NCBI RefSeq assembly: GCF_036697405.1
Contig: NZ_JBAHWA010000004.1
Location: forward strand, 1 to 64,000
Reading direction: 5' to 3'
DNA: 64,000 nt
Origin: Lysobacter sp036697405
GTDB lineage: Bacteria > Pseudomonadota > Gammaproteobacteria > Xanthomonadales > Xanthomonadaceae
The notes beneath the pieces are model-generated. The model was not told the DNA's origin. It saw nothing but the letters and a program-made list of their open reading frames with translations, and made no database searches. Every line of letters begins with the position of its first letter. The stretch's first letter is position 1. Below, piece by piece: positions 1 to 8,082 of this stretch. A program made the translations under genes and the position numbers.

Positions 1-306
1 GGAATTCGCGGTCGCGGCTTGCGCCGCTCCTACAGGGAGCTTGGCGAGAGAAAGTGACCCGCACGCGCAGCGGGCGGAAGCCGTTGACATTCGTGCCGAC
101 CCTGCAGAGCAAGGGCAACAGCAGATCCCCCAACCGCCCTGCCCGCGCAATAGCCGGAGTTCGCGATCGCGGCTTACGCCGCTCCCACAGAAAGCCAGCC
201 CGTTCGGAACCAGCGACGTGGCTGGAATTCGCGGTCGCGGCTCGCGCCGCTCCTACAGGGAGCCTGGGCGGGGAAACGTAACCCGCACGCGCAGCGCACG
301 GGGCGG
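1..306. repeat. Composite intergenic repeat, copy 1
   Basis: Non-coding block made of alternating modules. REP-like GC-rich arms (GCGGCTTACGCCGCTCC type) occur near 9–36, 164–188 and 233–257. A second module around AAAGTGACCCGCACGCGCAG occurs near 49–80 and, diverged, near 275–300. The same modules in the same order recur at 51499–51775, with long near-identical stretches such as 184–262. Short ORFs read through it translate into Arg/Ser-rich sequence that changes frame between copies, so I treat it as repeat DNA, not genes. It begins at or before the window edge. Confidence 0.85.
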
Positions 307-365
307 TTAGGTGCGCTTTTTTTCATCGCCGCGCCCGAGCGGTTCGCCAGCGCAGCCCGAAAACG

Positions 366-391
366 AAAAACCCCGCCGTAGCGGGGTTTTT
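366..391. terminator. Intrinsic terminator of the THX gene
   Basis: Six-bp GC stem (CCCCGC/GCGGGG, loop CGTA) flanked by five A residues on one side and five T residues on the other. It can terminate in both directions and lies just past the stop of the minus-strand ribosomal protein gene. Confidence 0.85.
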
Positions 392-413
392 CACGCAGCG
401 TCGGAACCGACGC

Positions 414-605
414 TCACTCCTTGGCGGCAGCCTTCTTGGCCACGACCTTCTTGGCAGCCGGCGCCTTCGCAGCCGGCGCCTTCGCGGTCTTCTTCGCGGC
501 CGGCGCGGCGGCCGTGCCGGCGGCCTTGGTCACGGCCTTGCGGGCGTTGCCGTAGCTGGAGTTGTAGCGCTTGCCCTTGGCGGTCTTGCGGTCGCCTTTA
601 CCCAT
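414..605 (-). CDS. 30S ribosomal protein THX with Ala/Lys-rich tail
   Basis: 63 aa. The first ~23 residues (MGKGDRKTAKGKRYNSSYG) match the THX family of small basic ribosomal proteins, which in Thermus sit in the head of the 30S subunit. The rest is a low-complexity tail of repeated AAKK, KAPAAK and AKKAA units, resembling a histone-H1-like tail and much longer than the compact Thermus protein. The ATG is preceded by AGGAG at good spacing. Predicted cytoplasmic and ribosome-bound. It stands alone between two terminators or intergenic blocks. The family call is firm; the role of the tail is unknown. Confidence 0.85.
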   Translation of the reverse strand: MGKGDRKTAKGKRYNSSYGNARKAVTKAAGTAAAPAAKKTAKAPAAKAPAAKKVVAKKAAAKE

Positions 606-759
606 GGTCGTGCTCCTGAATTATTCGTTAGTGCGGTATGCGGTCGCGCGCCGGACGGGCGCGGTCGACGTAAGGATCCGGCCCGCGCGTCGCGCGCGAG
701 GCTGCGAAGCCTAGCACAAGCGGCTTTCGCGGTCCCGGCCCGGTGGTACGGGCATCGCT

Positions 760-1170
760 TCAGTGGGCGCAGCTGGCGTCGTGGACGTGGCCGTGATTGA
801 GCCGCAGGTTGGCCAGATGGGCCAGTCCGACCAGGGTACCGCCCAGGGTCATGACGATCGCGTGCGGCACCACCGAATGATGCAGCGGCGCGTACAGCAC
901 ACCCAGCCACAGCACCAGCAGACCAGGCGCCAGCAGCGACAACGCGCGCACCGCATGGTGGCGGCGATAGCCCCAGAGCACGCTGAACAGGCCCAGCAGG
1001 GTCGCGAACACGACGAAGGCCAGCTCGAAGCTGTCGTCGAACCAGCCGGCCACGCCCAGGGTGGGCAGCACCGCGATCAACAGCGGCAACAAGGCGCAAT
1101 GGATCGCGCACAGCAGGGAGCCGAAGGCGCCCAGGCGATCCAGGAAACTGCGGTGAGGTAGAGGAGGCAT
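760..1170 (-). CDS. MerC-domain membrane protein
   Basis: About 136 aa from the ATG at 1170; a GTG at 1185 would add five residues and neither has a clear ribosome binding site. The N-terminus has the MerC signature (LDRLGAFGSLLCAIHC), with paired cysteines in the first of about four hydrophobic segments. The C-terminus is a metal-binding-looking tail (NHGHVHDASCAH). MerC proteins carry Hg(II) or other soft metals across the inner membrane. Here the gene is divergent from a ZnuD-like receptor and shares the Zur-like palindrome, so zinc handling is the better guess than mercury resistance. No other mer gene is near. Confidence 0.75.
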   Translation of the reverse strand: MPPLPHRSFLDRLGAFGSLLCAIHCALLPLLIAVLPTLGVAGWFDDSFELAFVVFATLLGLFSVLWGYRRHHAVRALSLLAPGLLVLWLGVLYAPLHHSVVPHAIVMTLGGTLVGLAHLANLRLNHGHVHDASCAH

Positions 1171-1223
1171 CAGCGACGCGAACACGGACGGTGTGACTTC
1201 TGGGAGGGTGCAAATCTCATTTC

Positions 1224-1236
1224 GTTACTATATAAC
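1224..1236. promoter_or_regulatory. Zur-box-like palindrome
   Basis: GTTACTATATAAC, a GTTA-N5-TAAC palindrome extended outwards to TTTC…CATT. It lies in an AT-rich island between the divergent MerC and TonB-receptor genes and resembles proteobacterial Zur operators (ATGTTATA…TATAACAT type). A zur gene lies 4 kb away. Site seen directly; Zur binding inferred. Confidence 0.65.
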
Positions 1237-1267
1237 ATTCCATATTCTCCCGCCAACCACCCGAATC

Positions 1268-3298
1268 ATGCCCCCCATGCTAGCCCGTCGCCCACGCCGC
1301 AGCCTGCTCGCGATCGCCCTCACCCTGGCCCTGCCCCTGGCCGGCCCCGCCTTCGCCCAGCAGGCGCCCGACCCCGCCGCCGGCAACGATACCGCCAGCG
1401 ACAAGCGCCACGACCAGCCCACCGACCTGGACTCGGTGGTGGTGACCGCTTCGCCGCTGCGCGCCAGCGCCGAGGACCTGGCCCAGCCGGTCGAGGTGCT
1501 GTCCGGCGAGAAGCTGGACGAAGCGCGCGGCGCCACCCTGGGCGAAACCATCGGCAAGCTGCCCGGCGTGCAGAGCTCCAACTTCGGCGCCGGCGTCGGC
1601 CGCCCCATCATCCGCGGCCTCGAAGGCCCGCGCGTGGGCGTGCTGTCCGGCGGCATGGCGACCCAGGACGTGTCGACCGTCAGCCAGGACCACAACGTCA
1701 GCGTCGAGCCCTTCCTGGCCGATCAGATCGAAGTCCTGAAAGGCCCGGCTACCCTGCTCTACGGCAGCGGCGCGATCGGCGGCGTGGTCAACGTGGTCGA
1801 CGGCCGCATCGCCGAGAAGCCGCTGGACGAAACCGTGTCCGGTCGCGCCGAGGTACGCCACGATACGGTCAACGACGGCTTCACCGGCATGGCCCGCGTC
1901 GACGCCATGGGCGCCGACGGCGCGCTGGTGCTGCACGCCGACGGCGTGTACCGCAACAACAAGGACTACCAGACCCCGCTGGGCCGGCAGCGCAACAGTT
2001 TCGTCGACACCAAGACCGGCGCGCTGGGCGCGTCGCTGGTGGGCGACCTGGGCTTCCTGGGTTTCTCGGCCTCGCGTTACGAAGACAGCTACGGCAACCC
2101 GGGCGAGCCCGGCGACATCGCCGCGGGCGAAGCCGGCGTGCATCTGGAAATGAAGCAGAGCCGTTTCGAGACCAAGGCCGGCATCGACCAGCCCTTCGGC
2201 ATCTTCAGCAGCCTGCGCGCCAGCGTCGCCCACACCGACTACGAGCACATCGAATTCGAGGGCGAAGAAGTCGGCACGCGCTTCCTCAACGACGCCACCG
2301 AAGGCCGCCTGGAACTGACCCACAAGCCGCTGGGCGGTTGGATCGGCGCGTTCGGCCTGCAGGGCTACGACCGCAAGTTCGAGGCGATCGGCGAAGAAGC
2401 CTTCGTGCCGCGCACCCGCACCAAGGCCTACGGTGCGTTCCTGACCGAGCAGAACGAATGGGACGCGCTGCAGGTCGAACTGGGCGCGCGCGTGGACCGC
2501 ATCGAAAGCAATCCGGACACCGGCTTCGACCGCTCCTTCACTCCGGTCAGCCTGTCGGCCGGCGCGATCTGGAAGTTCAACGAGGCCTGGCGCCTGAGCC
2601 TGAACCTCGACCGCGCCGAACGCGCGCCGGCCGAAGAGGAACTGTTCGCCGACGGCCCGCACGTGGCCACCGCGTCGTTCGAGATCGGCGACGCGAACCT
2701 GAGCAAGGAACGCGCGAACCAGGTAGAACTCGGCCTGCACTACCACGGCCCGCGCTTCGAGGCCAAGGTCTCGGCCTACCAGACCAATTTCGACGGTTTC
2801 ATCTACCTCACCGATACCGGCCTGATCGAAGACGATCTGCCGGTACGGCAGTGGAGCCAGGCCGATGCGCGCTTCCGCGGCTTCGAAGCCGAGGCGATCG
2901 CGCACGTGTTCGACGGCGACGCCGGCAAGTTCGACGTACGCGTGTTCGGCGACCGCGTGCGCGCCACCCTGGACGACGGCGGCAACCTGCCGCGCATCGC
3001 GCCGGCCCGCTTCGGCGGCGAGCTGCGCTGGAACGCCTCTTCCTGGCGCGCCTCGCTGGGCGCGACCCGCTACATGAAACAGGACGACGTCGCCGTGGGC
3101 GAAACCCCGACCGACGGCTACACCCTGGTCGACGCCCACCTCGCCTACCACTGGGACACCGACCAGTTGGGCTGGGAGCTGTTCCTGGACGGCACCAACC
3201 TGACCGACCAGGAGGCGCGCGTGCACACCTCCTTCCTCAAGGACACGGTGGTGCTGCCGGGCCGCGGCGTGGCCTTCGGCGTGCGCATGTTCTTCTGA
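1268..3298 (+). CDS. TonB-dependent receptor, ZnuD-like (zinc uptake)
   Basis: Outer-membrane TonB-dependent receptor of about 676 aa. The start at 1268 (or ATG 1277) is chosen because upstream in-frame codons would run through the Zur-like operator. A signal peptide ends near PAFAQ. The plug domain carries a TonB-box-like DSVVVTASP and the segment LPGVQSSNFGAGVGRPIIRG, then DQIEVLKGPATLLYGSGAIG. The barrel ends in Phe. These plug sequences are close to the ZnuD group of zinc receptors. The His-rich loops of neisserial ZnuD are not evident. A weak GC hairpin follows the stop. Substrate zinc is inferred from family plus operator. Confidence 0.8.
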   Translation: MPPMLARRPRRSLLAIALTLALPLAGPAFAQQAPDPAAGNDTASDKRHDQPTDLDSVVVTASPLRASAEDLAQPVEVLSGEKLDEARGATLGETIGKLPGVQSSNFGAGVGRPIIRGLEGPRVGVLSGGMATQDVSTVSQDHNVSVEPFLADQIEVLKGPATLLYGSGAIGGVVNVVDGRIAEKPLDETVSGRAEVRHDTVNDGFTGMARVDAMGADGALVLHADGVYRNNKDYQTPLGRQRNSFVDTKTGALGASLVGDLGFLGFSASRYEDSYGNPGEPGDIAAGEAGVHLEMKQSRFETKAGIDQPFGIFSSLRASVAHTDYEHIEFEGEEVGTRFLNDATEGRLELTHKPLGGWIGAFGLQGYDRKFEAIGEEAFVPRTRTKAYGAFLTEQNEWDALQVELGARVDRIESNPDTGFDRSFTPVSLSAGAIWKFNEAWRLSLNLDRAERAPAEEELFADGPHVATASFEIGDANLSKERANQVELGLHYHGPRFEAKVSAYQTNFDGFIYLTDTGLIEDDLPVRQWSQADARFRGFEAEAIAHVFDGDAGKFDVRVFGDRVRATLDDGGNLPRIAPARFGGELRWNASSWRASLGATRYMKQDDVAVGETPTDGYTLVDAHLAYHWDTDQLGWELFLDGTNLTDQEARVHTSFLKDTVVLPGRGVAFGVRMFF

Positions 3299-3325
3299 CT
3301 CTGCCCTCTCCCTGAGCCAGACCCG

Positions 3326-3350
3326 AGCGCCGGCCTTCGTGCCGGCGCTT
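3326..3350 (+). terminator. Hairpin after TonB receptor
   Basis: Nine-bp GC stem (AGCGCCGGC/GCCGGCGCT) 28 nt past the receptor stop, without a real T-run. It could act as a weak terminator or as mRNA 3'-end protection. Confidence 0.45.
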
Positions 3351-3368
3351 GCGGTCACGGTCCAAATA

Positions 3369-3382
3369 TGTGCATATACACA
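3369..3382. promoter_or_regulatory. MarR-type operator
   Basis: TGTGCATATACACA, a near-perfect palindrome ending 2 nt before the ATG of the MarR gene. MarR proteins commonly repress their own operon from such sites. Its position over the start region suggests repression of transcription initiation. Confidence 0.6.
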
Positions 3383-3384
3383 CA

Positions 3385-3837
3385 ATGAACCCGATCGAGC
3401 CCGCCGCCGATGTCCCGCGCAGCGTGTGCACCTGCTTCCGCGTGCGCAAGCTGACCCGGCTGATGAGCCAGCGCTACGACCAGGCGCTGGCGCCGGCCGC
3501 GCTCAACCTCAACCAGTATTCGATCCTGCGCCGCGCCGGCGGCGCGCCGCGCAGCATCGGCGAACTCGCGCGCGAGCTCGGCATGGACCGCAGCACCCTC
3601 AGCCGCGACCTCAAGCCGCTGCTCGCGGCCGGCTGGGTCGCGACCGCGGCCGGCGAGGACGCGCGCCAGCGCCGGGTCCGGGTCACCGCCGCCGGCAAGC
3701 ATGCGATCGCGCGCGCGATGCCGCTGTGGCAGGCGGCGCAGGACGCGATCGAACGCGAACTGGGCCGCGACGGCCTGCACGCGCTGCACGAACAACTCGA
3801 TCTTGCGATCGCCCAACTGCAAGGACCCCGCGCATGA
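3385..3837 (+). CDS. MarR family transcriptional regulator
   Basis: 150 aa from ATG 3385. The winged helix-turn-helix is recognisable (RSIGELARELGMDRSTLSRDLKPLLAAGW, residues ~60–90), followed by the wing (GEDARQRRVRVTAAG). No Shine-Dalgarno precedes the ATG and the palindromic operator abuts it, so the mRNA may be leaderless; an in-frame TTG at 3349 is the alternative start. The stop overlaps the MFS start as ATGA, so the two are translationally coupled. It probably represses the pair and responds to a ligand exported or imported by the transporter; the ligand is unknown. Confidence 0.85.
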   Translation: MNPIEPAADVPRSVCTCFRVRKLTRLMSQRYDQALAPAALNLNQYSILRRAGGAPRSIGELARELGMDRSTLSRDLKPLLAAGWVATAAGEDARQRRVRVTAAGKHAIARAMPLWQAAQDAIERELGRDGLHALHEQLDLAIAQLQGPRA

Positions 3838-5087
3838 GCGCCGACGCCACCGCTATTCCGTCCGCCGTCGCCGCGCCGACGATCCGCTATTGGCCGCTGG
3901 TGCTGGCCGCCACCGCGATGCTGATGATCACCATGGGCGTGCGCCAGTCCCTGGGCCTGTTCGTCAAGCCGATCGGCGCCAGCACCGGCCTGGGCATCGC
4001 CCAGATCAGTTTCGCGCTGGCGATCGGCCAATTCGTGTGGGGCGCGGTGCAACCGGTGTTCGGCGCGCTCGCCGATCAGCGCGGCCCCGGCCGGGTGTTG
4101 GTGTTCGGCAGCGTGCTGCTGGTCGCGGGCATGGCGCTGACGCCGATGTTCGCGTCCGAGTGGGGCCTGCTGCTGACCCTGGGCGTGCTGGCCGCGGCCG
4201 GCGCGGGCGCGGGCAGTTTCTCGATCCTGATCGGCGCCACCGCCGCACGCGTGCCGGCGCAAAACCGCTCCATGGCCGCGGGCGTGATCAACGCCGGCGG
4301 CTCGTTCGGCCAGTTCCTGTTCGCGCCGTTCGCGCAGGCGGTGATCAGCGCCGCCGGCTGGGCCGCGGGCATGTGGGCGCTGGCGGTGGCGGCCCTGGCG
4401 ACGCTGCCGCTGGCCTGGCCGCTGCGGCGGCGCGAGGCGCCCGCCAACGCGGTCGCGACGACCGCCGCCGCGCCCGGCATGGGCTTGCGCGAGCAGGTCG
4501 GCGTCGCCCTGCGCGATCGCAGCTACTGGTGCCTGCACATCGGCTTCTTCACCTGCGGCTTCCACATCGCCTTCCTGGTCACCCACCTGCCCGGCGAAAT
4601 CGCGCTGTGCGGCCTGCCCGACAGCGTGTCGGCGGTGGCCCTGGCCCTGATCGGCCTGTTCAACGTGGCCGGCAGCCTGGCCGCGGGCGCACTGGGCCAG
4701 CGCTATCGCATGAAGTACCTGCTGGCGGCGATGTACGCCAGCCGCGCGGCCATGGTCGGAATCTATCTGGTGTCGCCGCCGACGCCGACCACCTTCTTCG
4801 TCTTCGCCGCCGGCTTGGGCCTGACCTGGCTGGCCACGGTGCCGCCGACCGCCGGCCTGGTCGGCAAGCTGTTCGGGCCGCGCTACCTGGGCACGCTGTT
4901 CGGCCTGACCCTGCTCTCGCACCAGATCGGCGGCTTCTTCGGCGCCTGGTTCGGCGGCCTGGCGATGGCGAAGTTCGGCGACTACAGCTGGATGTGGTAC
5001 GCCGACATCGTGCTGGCGCTGCTGGCCGCGGCGGCGAACCTGCCGATCCGCGAGGCGCGCGTGCAGCGCGCGCTGGCGCCGGCCTGA
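3834..5087 (+). CDS. MFS transporter
   Basis: 417 aa with about 12 hydrophobic segments, a major-facilitator protein of the inner membrane. A conserved loop (FGALADQRGPGRVLV) follows helix 2, and a central hydrophilic linker follows helix 6. Overall it resembles the MCT/OFA-like group of small-anion or monocarboxylate permeases. Start ATG overlaps the marR stop by 4 nt. Likely a substrate transporter controlled by the upstream MarR protein. Direction and substrate cannot be told from sequence. Confidence 0.8.
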   Translation: MSADATAIPSAVAAPTIRYWPLVLAATAMLMITMGVRQSLGLFVKPIGASTGLGIAQISFALAIGQFVWGAVQPVFGALADQRGPGRVLVFGSVLLVAGMALTPMFASEWGLLLTLGVLAAAGAGAGSFSILIGATAARVPAQNRSMAAGVINAGGSFGQFLFAPFAQAVISAAGWAAGMWALAVAALATLPLAWPLRRREAPANAVATTAAAPGMGLREQVGVALRDRSYWCLHIGFFTCGFHIAFLVTHLPGEIALCGLPDSVSAVALALIGLFNVAGSLAAGALGQRYRMKYLLAAMYASRAAMVGIYLVSPPTPTTFFVFAAGLGLTWLATVPPTAGLVGKLFGPRYLGTLFGLTLLSHQIGGFFGAWFGGLAMAKFGDYSWMWYADIVLALLAAAANLPIREARVQRALAPA

Positions 5088-5131
5088 GCCTTCGCCTTCT
5101 TTACGGGCTTCTGAGTCGAAGCGCGCTTTCT

Positions 5132-5201
5132 GTGGGAGCGGCGTAAGCCGCGATGGATGCCACGGTACGGGTAAGGCGATCGCGGCTTACGCCGCTCCCA
5201 C
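5132..5201. repeat. REP pair (perfect 23-bp inverted repeat)
   Basis: Arms 5132–5154 and 5179–5201 are perfect reverse complements (core GGAGCGGCGTAAGCCGCGAT). They lie between the convergent MFS and zur genes. The same arm sequences occur at 38742–38828, and single or diverged arms elsewhere in the window. Confidence 0.9.
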
Positions 5202-5222
5202 GGGAGGCGGGCTTGCCCGCGA

Positions 5223-5714
5223 TCAGGCCGCGTTCTTGGCCACGCAGTCCGCGCACATGCCATGCACTTCCAGGGTCTGCGCCTGCGGTGCGAAACCCAG
5301 CGCGCGCGCGCGCGATTCCAGCAGGTCGACGATGCGCTCGTCTTCCAGTTCGGTCGCCGACTGGCAGCTGTCGCAGATCAGGAACGGCACCGCGTGCTGG
5401 GCGCCTCCCGGATGGTGGCAGCCGACGTAGGCGTTGATCGAGGCCAGCTTGTGGATGAAGCCGTGCTCGAGCAGGAAATCCAGGGCGCGGTACACCGTCG
5501 GCGGCGCGGCCGCGTCGTGGGTGGCCTTCATGCGATCGAGCAGGTCGTAGGCCTTCATCGGCTTGCCGGCGTCGGCGATCAGGCGCAGGGCGTGGGCGCG
5601 GATCGGAGTCAGGCGCAGTCCGCGCTGCTCGCAGGCCCGCTCGACCTCGTGCACGAAGGCGTCGCCGTCGTGGACGTGGTGCTTGGGGTCGGTGCAGGCG
5701 GTGTGGCTGCTCAT
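5223..5714 (-). CDS. zur: Zinc uptake regulator, Fur family
   Basis: 163 aa Fur-family repressor. The N-terminal winged helix carries RGLRLTPIRAHALRLI and APPTVYRALDFLLEHG (residues ~31–86). Structural zinc pairs are CDSC (114/117) and CADC (154/157). The His/Cys-rich regulatory region is around CHH (99–101) and H107. These features fit Zur better than Fur or PerR. The gene is 31 nt downstream of gltX on the same strand and has its own GGAG ribosome binding site. Expected to repress the divergent MerC-like/ZnuD-like genes when zinc is replete. Confidence 0.88.
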   Translation of the reverse strand: MSSHTACTDPKHHVHDGDAFVHEVERACEQRGLRLTPIRAHALRLIADAGKPMKAYDLLDRMKATHDAAAPPTVYRALDFLLEHGFIHKLASINAYVGCHHPGGAQHAVPFLICDSCQSATELEDERIVDLLESRARALGFAPQAQTLEVHGMCADCVAKNAA

Positions 5715-5745
5715 GGTGGGCTCCGATGGACGCGCAGGACGCGTC

Positions 5746-7146
5746 CTAGGCAGGGATCTTAATGAGGGCGGCGTCGATGCGCTGCAAGGCCTGGGCCTGG
5801 CCGGCCAGGTAGACCGTGTGCGAGATGTCCGGGCTGACCTGGGTGCCGGTGATGGCCACGCGCAGCGGCTGGGCGACCTTGCCCATGCCGATGCCCAAGG
5901 CCTCGGCGGCGGCGTGCAGGGCCGCGGCCACGGCCTCGGCGGTCCAGGCTTCGAGCGCGGCCAGGCGCGAGCGCGCCTCGGCCAGCGGCGCCTGGGCAGC
6001 GGCGTTCAGGTGCTTGGCGACCGCGGCCTCGTCGTATTCCTGCAGCGGGCGGTACCAAACCGCCGCGCGCTCGGCCATGTCCTTGAGGGTCTGCACGCGG
6101 TCGCGCAGCGCGATCACCACGTCGGCCGGCGCCGGACCGGCGGCGAGGTCGTAACCGTTGTTCAACAGATGCCACTGCAGATGCTTGCCGACCTCGACCG
6201 GATCGTCGCTCTTGAGGTACTGCTGGTTGAGCCAACCCAGCTTGGCCGCGTCCAGGCGCGATGCCTTGGAGTTCACGTCCTCGAGCTTGAACAGCCGGGT
6301 CATCTCCTCGATCGAGAAGATCTCCTGATCGCCGTGCGACCAGCCCAGGCGCACCAGGTAGTTCAGCAGCGCATGCGGCAGGTAGCCCGCGTCGCGGTAC
6401 TGCATGACGTCGGCCGCGCCGGTGCGCTTGGACAGCTTGTTGCCGTCCTCGTCCAGGATCATCGGCAGATGCGCGAAATGCGGCACCGGCGCGCCGAGCG
6501 CGCGATAGATGTTGATCTGGCGCGGGGTGTTGTTGACGTGGTCGTCGCCGCGCACGACATCGGTGATGCCCATGTCCAGGTCGTCGACCACGACGGCGAA
6601 GTTGTAGGTCGGGTAGCCGTCGGCGCGGAAGATCACCAGGTCGTCGAGTTCGCTGTTGGCGATCTCGATGGTGCCCTTGACCTTGTCGTCGAACGCGACC
6701 GTGCCCTCGAGCGGATTCTTGAAGCGGATCACCCGGTTCGGATCGTCGCGGTAGGGTTCGTTGCGGTCGCGGTAGGCACCGTTGTAGCGCGGCTTCTCCT
6801 TGGCCGCCATCGCCGCGTCGCGCGCGGCCGCGAGCTCCTCGCGGGTCTCGTAGGCGTAGTAGGCGGTGCCGGCCGCGACCATCTGCTCGGCGACCTCGCG
6901 GTAACGCGCCAGGCGCTGGGTCTGGTAGATCGGGCCCTCGTCGTAGCCCAGGCCCAGCCAGTCCATCGCCTCCAGGATCGCGTCGATCGCGGCCTGGGTG
7001 CTGCGCTCCTGGTCGGTGTCCTCGATGCGCAGGATGAACTGGCCGCCCGCGCGGCGCGCTTCCAGCCAGCAGTACAGCGCGGTGCGCGCGCCGCCGATAT
7101 GCAGGTAGCCGGTGGGACTGGGAGCGAAGCGGGTGCGGCAGGTCAT
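5746..7146 (-). CDS. gltX: Glutamyl-tRNA synthetase
   Basis: 466 aa class I aminoacyl-tRNA synthetase that charges tRNA-Glu in the cytoplasm. The HIGH motif is HIGG (16–19), FILRIEDTD follows, and KMSKS is KLSKR (237–241). The C-terminal anticodon-binding part is complete. Where E. coli GluRS has the zinc cysteines after a YYCYC-like segment, this protein reads YYAYETREEL, so it looks like a zinc-free form. It is upstream of zur, probably co-transcribed. Start ATG chosen because the conserved RFAPSPTG motif begins at residue 6. Confidence 0.95.
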   Translation of the reverse strand: MTCRTRFAPSPTGYLHIGGARTALYCWLEARRAGGQFILRIEDTDQERSTQAAIDAILEAMDWLGLGYDEGPIYQTQRLARYREVAEQMVAAGTAYYAYETREELAAARDAAMAAKEKPRYNGAYRDRNEPYRDDPNRVIRFKNPLEGTVAFDDKVKGTIEIANSELDDLVIFRADGYPTYNFAVVVDDLDMGITDVVRGDDHVNNTPRQINIYRALGAPVPHFAHLPMILDEDGNKLSKRTGAADVMQYRDAGYLPHALLNYLVRLGWSHGDQEIFSIEEMTRLFKLEDVNSKASRLDAAKLGWLNQQYLKSDDPVEVGKHLQWHLLNNGYDLAAGPAPADVVIALRDRVQTLKDMAERAAVWYRPLQEYDEAAVAKHLNAAAQAPLAEARSRLAALEAWTAEAVAAALHAAAEALGIGMGKVAQPLRVAITGTQVSPDISHTVYLAGQAQALQRIDAALIKIPA

Positions 7147-7318
7147 GCGAGGCTCGGATGGATCGGGGAATCGGCCATTTTAACGGAGTGGCCGCGGCGC
7201 TGCCGGCCGCGCCCGCAGCGCCCTGTTCCGAGGCTCCGCAAGCCGGCCCGACCGCGGCAGATCCGGCCGCGCCGAGCGCCGAGCCTGCCGCTCGGCGCCG
7301 GTGCCCTAAACTAGGCCG

Positions 7319-8053
7319 ATGACGACCCTCTTCATTTCCGATCTGCACCTGGACGCCGAACGCCCGCAGACCACCGCCCTGTTCGGTCAGTTCCTGCGTT
7401 CCGAGGCCCGCGGCGCCGATGCGCTGTACATCCTGGGCGACCTGTTCGAGGCCTGGGTCGGCGACGACGACCCGTCCGAGACCGGCGCCTACGTGGCCGC
7501 CGAACTGCGCGCGCTGGCCGACAGCGGCGTGCCGGTGTCGTTCATCCGCGGCAACCGCGACTTCCTGCTCGGCGACGACTACGCACGCCGCGCCGGCATG
7601 CGCATCCTGCCCGACCCGGCGGTGGTGGTGTTGTACGGCCAGCCGACCCTGATCCAGCACGGCGACCTGCTGTGCACCGACGACGTCGCCTATCAGCAGT
7701 TCCGCGCCCAGACCCGCGACCCGGCCTGGCAGGCGCAGTTCCTGGCCCAGCCGCTGGCCGCGCGCCTGGCGTTCGCGCAGCAGGCGCGCGCGGCCAGCAA
7801 GGCCCATCAATCCGGCCTGCGCGACGCCGGCACCATGGAAACCATCACCGACGTGTCGCCGGCCACGGTGGACAGCGTGTTCGCGCGCTACGGCCTGCAA
7901 CGCATGATCCACGGCCACACCCACCGCCCCGCCGTGCACGAGTTGGAAGTCGCGGGCATCGCGCGCCAGCGCGTGGTGCTGGGCGACTGGTACGACCAGG
8001 GCTCGGTGCTGCGGGTGAACCGCGACGGCCTGCAGCTGCAGGCGTTGAGCTGA
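7319..8053 (+). CDS. lpxH: UDP-2,3-diacylglucosamine diphosphatase
   Basis: 244 aa metallophosphoesterase of lipid A synthesis that hydrolyses UDP-2,3-diacylglucosamine to lipid X and UMP at the inner membrane. Metal-binding motifs are in family order: DLH (8–10), GDLFE (D41), GNRDF (78–82), HGD (114–116), and HGHTH (198–202). Length equals that of the E. coli enzyme. Divergent from gltX; the Shine-Dalgarno is weak (CTAGG). A small basic-protein gene follows after 29 nt. Confidence 0.95.
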   Translation: MTTLFISDLHLDAERPQTTALFGQFLRSEARGADALYILGDLFEAWVGDDDPSETGAYVAAELRALADSGVPVSFIRGNRDFLLGDDYARRAGMRILPDPAVVVLYGQPTLIQHGDLLCTDDVAYQQFRAQTRDPAWQAQFLAQPLAARLAFAQQARAASKAHQSGLRDAGTMETITDVSPATVDSVFARYGLQRMIHGHTHRPAVHELEVAGIARQRVVLGDWYDQGSVLRVNRDGLQLQALS

Positions 8054-8082
8054 TCGCGACAACGAACGCCCAGGCCCGGCCG

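Noticed and set aside
41..310. Small ORFs across the left-end repeat (and the similar ones near 51.4–51.8 kb)
   Set aside because: They follow the composite repeat, change frame between copies, have no ribosome binding sites and give Arg/Ser-rich low-complexity protein.
760..1170. Mercury-resistance operon
   Set aside because: Only a MerC-like protein is present; no merR, merA, merT or merP, and the operator looks like a Zur site.
5132..5201. CRISPR-like array
   Set aside because: The repeats are inverted pairs scattered singly between genes, not regularly spaced direct repeats, and no cas gene is present.
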